Positions 15,344 to 21,461 of a stretch of 64,000 bases of DNA are shown in pieces (positions within the stretch are counted from its first letter, which is position 1; every line of letters starts with the position of its first letter). The DNA comes from a virus, in the IMG/VR virus record IMGVR_UViG_3300008108_000057, positions 1 to 64,000 of that record. One strand, given 5' to 3'. The translations under genes and the position numbers were made by a program. The notes beneath the pieces were generated by a model that was not told where the DNA came from, made no database searches, and saw only the letters and a list, made by a program, of their open reading frames with translations.

Positions 15344-16021
15344 ATGATACCATATAAATTTTTAGACATAGAAAACCATCTTGATATTACAAAACAACTT
15401 GAGTACCTAATGCTCAATGAGTTGTATTTGAATATTCGTCCTAACAATGATGTTCTTTTCACATTTCATCCAACACGACCAGGCCAAAGAAAGTATGATA
15501 TATTAGAACATGGTTTACTTTGGAATTATTTGAATCATGAAGAAGTATTTGAAAGATGTCCTGATTTAAAAGCAGCATTAGATAAACTAGGCGTTGAAGT
15601 CATTTCATGCTCGGTGCTTGTTATAACAGCAGGAGATGGTTCTGGGTTTCGCCTAGGCCTTCATTCTGATGCATCTATAAGTAAAATAGATTACAGAATT
15701 AATTGGCCAATATATCAATGTTTACCTGGTACTACTACAACGATGTACAAGATGAAACCTGATGCGGTTAATCTTTTAACCACTGGAGAAACTCCATATA
15801 AACCACCAAGCCAAGATGTTGTTTCTAAGAATGAAACTGGTATCTATAGAATGTGTGATGTAGAATCTGAAATCACCTCTTTTGTATTTGATCGTCCTCT
15901 ACTGTTCAAATATAACATTCCACATAGGGTATACGATACCGAACCTGGTATTCCATATCCAAGAATTTTACTTTCACTAGACTTCAATGACTGTGATATG
16001 GTAAGAGAGCTTTATCAGTAG
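15344..16021 (+). CDS. 2OG-Fe(II) oxygenase / aspartyl hydroxylase-like protein
   Basis: 225 aa. FRLGLHSDASISKIDYRINW has an HxD pair in a strand, and LLFKYNIPHRVYDTEPG supplies the distal His, followed by PRILLSLDF. The INWPIYQC segment after the first ligands resembles aspartyl/asparaginyl beta-hydroxylase-like folds more than P4H. Assignment to the cupin-type oxygenases is moderate; the exact family is uncertain. It lies alone between the tmRNA and the pqqA promoter. Confidence 0.55.
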   Translation: MIPYKFLDIENHLDITKQLEYLMLNELYLNIRPNNDVLFTFHPTRPGQRKYDILEHGLLWNYLNHEEVFERCPDLKAALDKLGVEVISCSVLVITAGDGSGFRLGLHSDASISKIDYRINWPIYQCLPGTTTTMYKMKPDAVNLLTTGETPYKPPSQDVVSKNETGIYRMCDVESEITSFVFDRPLLFKYNIPHRVYDTEPGIPYPRILLSLDFNDCDMVRELYQ

Positions 16022-16044
16022 ATGATTATCATGATTTTCACTAC

Positions 16045-16074
16045 TTGACAAATCCCATCTAGTCAATATATAAT
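16045..16074 (+). promoter_or_regulatory. Sigma70-type promoter for pqqA and rubrerythrin
   Basis: A perfect TTGACA (16045-16050) and a perfect TATAAT (16069-16074) are separated by 18 bases. This is the strongest host-type promoter I see in the window. It is followed by a leader hairpin and the pqqA ribosome site. Confidence 0.75.
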
Positions 16075-16078
16075 CTTA

Positions 16079-16105
16079 GTCGTAACATTTTGTTGCGACA
16101 TTTTT
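16079..16105 (+). promoter_or_regulatory. Leader hairpin with U tract before pqqA
   Basis: GTCGTAAC (16079-16086) pairs with GTTGCGAC (16092-16099), an 8-bp stem with one G-U pair and a 5-base loop, followed by ATTTTT. It begins about at the predicted transcript start, so it may protect the 5' end of the message or act as a weak attenuator. Confidence 0.5.
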
Positions 16106-16116
16106 AGGAGACTACT

Positions 16117-16191
16117 ATGACTTGGATGACACCACAAGCAAACGATATGCGTTTTGGTTTTGAAATCACAATGTATATTGCGAATCGATAA
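16117..16191 (+). CDS. pqqA: PqqA, precursor peptide of pyrroloquinoline quinone
   Basis: A 24-aa peptide beginning MTWMTP and ending in GFEITMYIANR. Bacterial PqqA peptides (about 23-24 aa) have the same GFE[VI]TMY core, with Glu and Tyr spaced E-x-x-x-Y; these two residues are cross-linked by the radical-SAM enzyme PqqE with the chaperone PqqD and become PQQ. Here they are Glu16 and Tyr20. A TAGGAG at 16105-16110 precedes the ATG. No pqqB-E genes are in the window, so the peptide must feed the host pathway. PQQ is the cofactor of methanol and glucose dehydrogenases. The rubrerythrin gene follows 12 bases later. Confidence 0.92.
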   Translation: MTWMTPQANDMRFGFEITMYIANR

Positions 16192-16203
16192 TTAGGAGAT
16201 ACT

Positions 16204-16638
16204 ATGAGCGTCAAAGGAACTAAAACTGAATTGAATTTGAAAGAAGCATTTGCAGGTGAATCACAAGCAAATCGCCGTTATCTATATTTTGCAAACATGG
16301 CTGACATTGAAGGATCACCAGAAGTTGCTGCCGTATTTCGTCACACAGCAGAAGGTGAAACTGGACATGCACACGGTCACATGGAATATTTGTTAAATGG
16401 TTCCGCTGGCGATCCTGCAACAGGTATGCAAGTAAATAATGTTGCAGAAGCACTTGAATCTGCCATTGAAGGTGAAACTCACGAATACACCGATATGTAT
16501 CCAGGTATGGCTAAGACTGCCCGTGAAGAAGGCTTTGATGAAATTGCAGATTGGTTCGAAACACTTGCAAAAGCAGAACGTTCTCATGCAGGTAAGTTCA
16601 AGAAAACTCTTGAGGCTTACAAAGCTGGACAACTATAA
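16204..16638 (+). CDS. Rubrerythrin-like diiron protein
   Basis: 144 aa with a four-helix ferritin-like domain: [20 protein letters not shown] and the [12 protein letters not shown] helix give one set of Glu/His ligands; [17 protein letters not shown] and [12 protein letters not shown] give the second. The C-terminal rubredoxin domain of full rubrerythrins is absent, so this is a rubredoxin-less (erythrin-like) form. Members reduce hydrogen peroxide at a diiron centre. It follows pqqA in one transcription unit and has its own TTAGGAGA. Protecting the infected cell from peroxide is the likely role. Confidence 0.9.
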   Translation: MSVKGTKTELNLKEAFAGESQANRRYLYFANMADIEGSPEVAAVFRHTAEGETGHAHGHMEYLLNGSAGDPATGMQVNNVAEALESAIEGETHEYTDMYPGMAKTAREEGFDEIADWFETLAKAERSHAGKFKKTLEAYKAGQL

Positions 16639-16641
16639 ATA
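16634..16641 (+). promoter_or_regulatory. Late promoter TATAAATA
   Basis: Exact match to the T4 late consensus, overlapping the rubrerythrin stop codon, 85 bases before the gene at 16726. The leader it would produce contains a CTGGGT/ACCCAG hairpin. Confidence 0.65.
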
Positions 16642-16725
16642 GTATTATACACTGGGTTTTGGTGGCATCACCCAGGAGCAATCCTAAAAAACCACCACTT
16701 ACACACAACACACAAGGAGAAAACT

Positions 16726-16998
16726 ATGAGTAATCTTACACCTTTTGAAATTCGTCTTGAACTTTTAAGAATGGCGAAAGAACTTTTGTTAGAGGAATAT
16801 CATTCTAACAAAGATCGACTTCAACAAGAATGGCATGTAAAGGTAGAGTCTGCAAAACTAAACGGACAACCAATACCTGATCATCCAGCATATCCAACAT
16901 ATCCCACAGAAAACGAAATTATTACCAAGGCACAGTCCTTGAACGGTTTTGTTTCAAACATCACAACAGAAAAGACTACTAGCAAAAAGTCTACCTGA
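16726..16998 (+). CDS. Conserved small phage protein, 90 aa
   Basis: Starts MSNLTPFEIRLELLRMAKEL, a helical segment, then WHVKVESAKLNGQPIPDHPAYP and a helix ITKAQSLNGFVSN with a Lys/Thr tail. I recall this protein, with the same opening words, in many T4-like aquatic phages; its function is unknown. A strong AAGGAG precedes the ATG. A late promoter and an 85-base leader upstream suggest high late expression, and a UUCG hairpin follows it. Confidence 0.7.
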   Translation: MSNLTPFEIRLELLRMAKELLLEEYHSNKDRLQQEWHVKVESAKLNGQPIPDHPAYPTYPTENEIITKAQSLNGFVSNITTEKTTSKKST

Positions 16999-17007
16999 TC
17001 GGGACAA

Positions 17008-17025
17008 GAGAGGCTTCGGCCTCTC
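17008..17025 (+). terminator. UUCG-loop hairpin (terminator or processing hairpin)
   Basis: GAGAGGC-TTCG-GCCTCTC forms a perfect 7-bp stem with the very stable UUCG tetraloop. There is no U tract after it, so it may stabilise or end transcripts only partly. It separates the preceding small gene from the hydrolase gene. Confidence 0.5.
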
Positions 17026-17046
17026 CCTAACTACTAAGGAGAAATA

Positions 17047-17586
17047 ATGCTTAAAGATAAGTTCACAAATATTTTTAGCGGAATAAGTTTTTTAATTGTA
17101 GCAACACTATTATCTCTGTCCGTATTTGCATATACAATACCAGATCAAGTTGCAAATGAAATTGAACGAGAAACTAAACAAGTCATGGCAAAAGACGTTG
17201 AGTGTCTTGCCAACAATATCTACTACGAAGCAGGTAGAGAATCCTTTGAAGGAAAACTTGCCGTAGCACAGGTTACCATCAATAGAACAAAGTCAAACAG
17301 ATATCCAAATACAATCTGTGGCGTTGTCTATCAAAAAGATAAAATCAATGGAAGAATGTTATGCCAATTTAGTTGGGTATGTGAAAAAGTTCACACAAAT
17401 AAAAACCAATACCTATGGGAAGAAGCACAATACATTGCCAGAAAAGCATTGACAGAACCTATTGCTCATGCTAAAATAGCAGCACATAACGTAATGTATT
17501 TTCATGGAGCCTACATCAATCCTGGTTGGAAAAAGAGTGGTGTGGTAATGCAAATTGGTAATCATATATTTTATACTAGAACATAA
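17047..17586 (+). CDS. SleB-type cell-wall hydrolase (endolysin candidate)
   Basis: 179 aa. The N-terminus has Lys residues and an apolar stretch (FSGISFLIVATLLSLSVFA), a signal or signal-anchor peptide. The rest is the Hydrolase_2 (PF07486) domain: VECLANNIYYEAGRESFEGK carries the catalytic Glu region, with AVAQVTINR, TICGVVYQ and CQFSWVC following and an AAHNVMYFH block near the end. These enzymes cut peptidoglycan glycan strands. With its export signal it could reach the periplasm without a holin. It lies just before gp33, and an AAGGAG precedes the start. The TAATG junction couples it to the next gene. Confidence 0.85.
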   Translation: MLKDKFTNIFSGISFLIVATLLSLSVFAYTIPDQVANEIERETKQVMAKDVECLANNIYYEAGRESFEGKLAVAQVTINRTKSNRYPNTICGVVYQKDKINGRMLCQFSWVCEKVHTNKNQYLWEEAQYIARKALTEPIAHAKIAAHNVMYFHGAYINPGWKKSGVVMQIGNHIFYTRT

Positions 17587-17807
17587 TGCCAACAAGAGAA
17601 GAAATAAAAACATTCAGTTTGATGATTGAAACTATGGCAGGAGAAATGAACTGTGACTTATTGGATGCAATTCTTCATCACTGTGAACAAACAGGTTTAG
17701 AGGTGGAGGTTGCATCCTCTCTTGTATCATCAGCACTCAAGTCAAAAATCAGAGAACAAGCCGAAAAGAACAATCAACTAAAGAAAATAAACAGACTACC
17801 TCTATGA
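17586..17807 (+). CDS. 33: gp33-like late-transcription coactivator
   Basis: 73 aa: MPTREEIKTFSLMIETMAGEM, then LLDAILHHCEQTGLEVEVAS and SALKSKIREQAEKNNQLKK. The pattern aligns with the C-terminal two-thirds of T4 gp33 (a helix like SYLEATTAFLEENSIP and a segment ending in KIQSEAIDENLL). gp33 bridges RNA polymerase and the sliding clamp for late transcription. The protein is shorter than T4 gp33 (112 aa), as in other aquatic relatives. Placement next to gp59 and gp32 matches T4, where 33, 59 and 32 are adjacent. No gp55 in this window. Confidence 0.7.
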   Translation: MPTREEIKTFSLMIETMAGEMNCDLLDAILHHCEQTGLEVEVASSLVSSALKSKIREQAEKNNQLKKINRLPL

Positions 17808-18388
17808 GTGAAAATGGCGGATACGCCGTCTATATGATGTATCAGTCTTTAAGATTGCATTTTATATCTGACAGTTACGATTACTTCAAATATAACGGCA
17901 AAACAAATACAACAAAAGAATCTTTTCTTACTCACAAAAACAAATATTCTTTTTACAAATTATCCAGAAAATATTCATTAGAAGATTGTAGAGACTTTTT
18001 GGTATCTAACTTTGTTCGCCAAGACTTTCATTGGGTCGGTGAACTATTGACACCAGAAGCAGAAGATAATTACACAAATTGGTTAAAAACAAAACAGTCC
18101 TTGACATATACTTTTGAAAATGATATAACTTACTTGTTTGACCACCATAAAGATTTCATATCAGTCAAATCTGCATCACCAAAACTATATGACGAATTAC
18201 TCAGACATAAAGTGACTTTAGAAACTGTCGTGATACTTAATGACTTGATGAACTTTTTACCAATGTGGGAGAAAAAAATTGATGATGATATAATATGGCC
18301 AACTTGGAAAAGAAAGATAAAAAAATATACGCCGTTCGTTGTTTATGATAAAATAAAATTTCGTGATATTGTGAGGAAATACTTATGA
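17804..18388 (+). CDS. 59: gp59-like replicative helicase loader
   Basis: 194 aa. AVYMMYQSLRLHF followed by DYFKYNGKTNTTKESF and KYSFYKLSRKYSLEDCRDFLVSN matches the N-terminal domain of T4 gp59 (VYKLYLMIKQHM, YDVIKYN, FFQKLSEKYKLKELALIFISN) closely. The C-terminal part (ETVVILNDLMNFLPMW, then KYTPFVVYD) also parallels gp59. gp59 loads the gp41 helicase onto gp32-coated fork DNA. It starts in an ATGA overlap with gp33 and ends in another with the deoxynucleotidase; gp32 follows, as expected for partners. Confidence 0.85.
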   Translation: MSENGGYAVYMMYQSLRLHFISDSYDYFKYNGKTNTTKESFLTHKNKYSFYKLSRKYSLEDCRDFLVSNFVRQDFHWVGELLTPEAEDNYTNWLKTKQSLTYTFENDITYLFDHHKDFISVKSASPKLYDELLRHKVTLETVVILNDLMNFLPMWEKKIDDDIIWPTWKRKIKKYTPFVVYDKIKFRDIVRKYL

Positions 18389-18873
18389 AAACACTATACT
18401 TGGATATGGATGGAGTGTTGGCTAACTTTGAAAAACGATTTGAAGAACTTTTTAATAAATCTGCTAATAGGTCTAGAGAATTAAAAGAATTCAATTCAGA
18501 TTGGTCAACATTCATTGAAGGTGGTAACTTTGCAACACTTGAATGGTGGCCAGGTGCTCAAGAACTATTAGAGTTTGTTGATTCTATTCCTAACATCAAT
18601 ATTGAAATTCTAAGTTCAAGTGGTGGACCAAAATATCACAAAGAAGTAACAGAACAAAAACAGAAGTGGTTACAAGATCATGGCATCAAGTACAAGCAAA
18701 ACATTATTCCAGGTAGCAGATTGAAAGGTACTTATGCCAGAGGTGCCAGTACCATTCTTGTTGATGATACTGACTATGTTATAGAAGGTTTCATTGACAA
18801 TGGTGGTATCGGTATATTACATAGAGATTTAGGCAATACTAAGAGATTGATACTTGATGCTCTTGCAGTATGA
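18385..18873 (+). CDS. HAD-family 5'(3')-deoxyribonucleotidase-like phosphatase
   Basis: 162 aa. The N-terminus MKTLYLDMDGVLANF carries the HAD motif I (DMDG) with the nucleophile and acid Asp; IEILSSSGG is motif II (Ser), KLK-type basic residues fall around KGTYA, and ILVDDTDYVI is motif IV (DD). The short cap segment and WWPGAQELLEF resemble the NT5C group (PF06941). It probably dephosphorylates deoxynucleotides, adjusting the dNTP pool. It sits between gp59 and gp32 in the replication cluster. Confidence 0.8.
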   Translation: MKTLYLDMDGVLANFEKRFEELFNKSANRSRELKEFNSDWSTFIEGGNFATLEWWPGAQELLEFVDSIPNINIEILSSSGGPKYHKEVTEQKQKWLQDHGIKYKQNIIPGSRLKGTYARGASTILVDDTDYVIEGFIDNGGIGILHRDLGNTKRLILDALAV

Positions 18874-18911
18874 CTAAATACTATGATATAATGAGCTGTA
18901 TGTGGACAAGT

Positions 18912-18933
18912 CGTTTATACTACGTTTATACTA
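18912..18933 (+). promoter_or_regulatory. Perfect 11-bp tandem repeat in the gp32 leader
   Basis: CGTTTATACTA occurs twice head-to-tail (18912-18922 and 18923-18933), directly before the gp32 GGAG at 18934. T4 gp32 represses its own translation by binding repeated unstructured leader elements, so this AU-rich repeat is a candidate operator. A CTAAATA (18874-18880) and a TATAAT (18887-18892) lie upstream as possible promoters. Confidence 0.45.
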
Positions 18934-18943
18934 GGAGATACTA

Positions 18944-19849
18944 ATGGATTTTTCAAAACTCAAAAAGAGTTCGTCTAACCTTGACAAACTCACCAAAGCA
19001 CTAGAAGCAGTCAACACTTCTTCCGATTCAAATTCCGATGACGATCATTACTGGAAACCTGAACTAGATAAGTCTGGTAATGGTTATGCAGTCATTCGTT
19101 TTCTTCCTGAACCACCACAAGATGAAGATGGACTCCCATGGGTCAAAATGTTCCGTCATGGCTTTCAAGGTCCTGGTGGTTGGCTGATTGATGATTGCCG
19201 TACTACACTCAATGAAAAGTGTCCTGTTTGTGAACACAATACACAATTGTGGAACTCAGGCATTGAAGCAAACAAAAAGATTGCCCGTGATCAAAAGCGT
19301 AAGCTAACTTATGTTTCAAACATCTATGTTGTTGAGGATCCTAAACGTCCTGAAAACAACGGCAAAGTTTTTCTATTTAAATATGGTAAGAGCATCTTTG
19401 ATAAAATCAATGGTGCAATGCATCCTGAGTTTGAAGATGAGAAGCCAATGAACCCATTTGACTTGTGGAAAGGTGCTAACTTCAAAGTCAAGATTCGTAA
19501 AGTCGATGGTTATCAAAACTATGATAAGTGTGAGTTTGATTCACCTGCACCTCTGCTAGATGACGATGATGCCCTAGAGAAAGTATGGAAGCAAGAATAC
19601 TCTCTCAAAGAGCTGATTGATCCTAGCAAGTTCAAATCATATGATGCTATCAAAGCACGCCTTGATAAAGTTCTGGGTCTAGCAGGAACTGCTGCACCAA
19701 GAACCACGGTTGAAGATAGTTCTCATATGTTTGAAACTGAAGTTGAGGAGAAGCCTGTTGCAAAGAAAGCTCCAGTGAAAACACCTTCAATCGATGAAGA
19801 TGAAGATGATGATATGAATTACTTTGCAAAGCTTGCAGCCGAAGATTAA
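18944..19849 (+). CDS. 32: gp32 single-stranded DNA-binding protein
   Basis: 301 aa, same length as T4 gp32. The basic N-terminus (DFSKLKKSSSNLDKL) is the cooperativity region with the K/S-rich LAST-type motif. The core OB fold contains a zinc site with His72, Cys85, Cys93 and Cys96; the His-Cys spacing equals T4 and the Cys85-Cys93 spacing is two shorter. WVKMFRHGF and GKVFLFKYGKSIFDKI are conserved core strands. The C-terminus is highly acidic (DEDEDDDMN), the partner-binding tail. It coats ssDNA in replication and recombination. Autoregulation is suggested by the leader repeat. Confidence 0.95.
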   Translation: MDFSKLKKSSSNLDKLTKALEAVNTSSDSNSDDDHYWKPELDKSGNGYAVIRFLPEPPQDEDGLPWVKMFRHGFQGPGGWLIDDCRTTLNEKCPVCEHNTQLWNSGIEANKKIARDQKRKLTYVSNIYVVEDPKRPENNGKVFLFKYGKSIFDKINGAMHPEFEDEKPMNPFDLWKGANFKVKIRKVDGYQNYDKCEFDSPAPLLDDDDALEKVWKQEYSLKELIDPSKFKSYDAIKARLDKVLGLAGTAAPRTTVEDSSHMFETEVEEKPVAKKAPVKTPSIDEDEDDDMNYFAKLAAED

Positions 19850-19870
19850 ACAGACTAGACGGTCTTGTTT

Positions 19871-19894
19871 AGCCCCGCCTAGTGCGGGGTTTTT
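19871..19894 (+). terminator. Rho-independent terminator after gp32
   Basis: CCCCGC-CTAGT-GCGGGG, a 6-bp all-GC stem followed by TTTTT, the strongest terminator in the window. It closes the plus-strand replication cluster exactly where the minus-strand tail genes end. Confidence 0.85.
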
Positions 19895-21461
19895 ACATCA
19901 CAGAACTTCTACGTTGAAGTTTGTTTATGATATTTCCAATTGCATCATCACGAACAGGTGCAGCACCAGTTGCAGTACCAGCATCTTGACCACCTAAATT
20001 TATTCCATTTGTTGAACTCTTATTGATTATCATAGGTGCCGACTGTGTAAAATCCATGATCTCAGATTCTAGCTGCATATTTTGATCAGTAGCAGTTGCA
20101 ACAGGAGGTGCTGAAGGAACATTAGGCATTGCTGTAGACATGTCTGATGATGCTGAACCTGGTGTTGTTGCTGTAGATGCTGCTGGAGTTGATGCATCAC
20201 CAGCAGAAGATGTAATTGAACCTGCTGGTGAAGCTTCAGCACCTTTTGATGCTCCTGAAGGTACTGGTGTTGCAGATGAAGCAGTTTGTCCACTCATCCC
20301 ACCTGATGTTGCTCCTGAAGGTACTGGTGTTGCAGATGCTTGTTTTTCTTTTCTCTTTTTTATTTCAGCTTCAATGGCATCTAATTTTGCTGATTTTTCT
20401 TTGATATATGGAGAAGGATTAGATTTTAATTGAAATCTAGGATTTCCATATTGAAGAATGTCCTCACGCAAAGCATTTAATTCGGTTAATGTGGCAGAAG
20501 CAATATTACCTTTTTTATCTTTATTAAATTTATCAATTATTTTTTTTCTTGCTGCTTCTTTTTCTGGACTTTCTTTCATTGATTCGTATTCTGCTTCACC
20601 ACCATAACCACCACCAGCAGCCTGACCAGAGGATAAAGCTTTTTGCTGCTGAATTCCTGTCTTATCTCTATTTAACCATAGATCATAGACATATGCACCC
20701 AAGGCCGCCACAGTCAAAAGACCCAACAAAGCTATACCAACGGGACTTAATAGAAAAGCTCCAAGTCTTGCAATTAAACTTAAAAATCCAGTACCGAATG
20801 ATGTCATTATTGTTTTAGCCAAATTAATGAATGGATCTAAAAATTTCATTAGGTTTGTAAACATATCTTTGATATTTCCAAACATACTTCTAATGAAGTC
20901 TAAAAGTCCACCACCTTCTTTCTTTTCAACTGGTGTTGCTTTAGGTCTTGCACTACTAGTAATTGCTGCTAATAATTCTTTGAAACGGCGTTCATCTTCT
21001 AATGATTGTTCCTCTCTAAAGTTTTTTTCTACTTCCCTTCTCTTTGTCTCATCATCAATATTCTTTTTAAGTAGATTATAAATTTTTGCAAATACATCAG
21101 CAACACCTTCACTTTGTTTGACTGGTTGTAAAGAACCTGGACTGACTCTTGCAAAGAATGGATCATATGCTGCTTCACGACCTGCACCCTTTCTTGCAAA
21201 GTATTGAATGTCATCTGCACTTCTTCCCATCATTCTACCAAGAATTGCTGTACCAAGTTTTGTTCTACCAACAAGCATACTTGCAATATTCAAAGGATCG
21301 AATGCTTCTCGTATTCGTGTTCTCTTTGCAGCAAATTTTTGTGATACCGCCTTACCGACTGAACCAAACCCTCCACCTTCAGCAATATTTCTTGCTATTA
21401 AATCGGTAAGTGATATCTGACCAGTTCGTCTGGCTTGTCTATAATCTTGTGCTGTCGCCAT
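19893..21461 (-). CDS. Tape-measure-like tail protein, membrane-active segment
   Basis: 522 aa. Residues 115-168 form a charged helical module (starting KQSEGVADVFAKIYNLLKKN) that is clearly related to residues 86-138 of the preceding GH19 protein. A long apolar region at about 222-262 (FLSLIARLGAFLLSPVG and on) looks like membrane-crossing helices, as in tape measure proteins that are ejected into the host envelope. The C-terminus is Ser/Thr/Ala/Pro rich with a repeated SATPVPSGA unit. Size is near T4 gp29 (590 aa). Position, last after tube, gp26 and lysozyme genes, fits a tape measure or hub component. No sequence match to gp29 is claimed. Confidence 0.55.
   Translation of the reverse strand: MATAQDYRQARRTGQISLTDLIARNIAEGGGFGSVGKAVSQKFAAKRTRIREAFDPLNIASMLVGRTKLGTAILGRMMGRSADDIQYFARKGAGREAAYDPFFARVSPGSLQPVKQSEGVADVFAKIYNLLKKNIDDETKRREVEKNFREEQSLEDERRFKELLAAITSSARPKATPVEKKEGGGLLDFIRSMFGNIKDMFTNLMKFLDPFINLAKTIMTSFGTGFLSLIARLGAFLLSPVGIALLGLLTVAALGAYVYDLWLNRDKTGIQQQKALSSGQAAGGGYGGEAEYESMKESPEKEAARKKIIDKFNKDKKGNIASATLTELNALREDILQYGNPRFQLKSNPSPYIKEKSAKLDAIEAEIKKRKEKQASATPVPSGATSGGMSGQTASSATPVPSGASKGAEASPAGSITSSAGDASTPAASTATTPGSASSDMSTAMPNVPSAPPVATATDQNMQLESEIMDFTQSAPMIINKSSTNGINLGGQDAGTATGAAPVRDDAIGNIINKLQRRSSVM

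Noticed and set aside
16639-16725. Riboswitch in the leader before 16726
   Set aside because: There is a CTGGGT/ACCCAG hairpin and a GGTGG/CCACC alternative pairing, but no conserved core of a known class (for example glutamine or SAM motifs).
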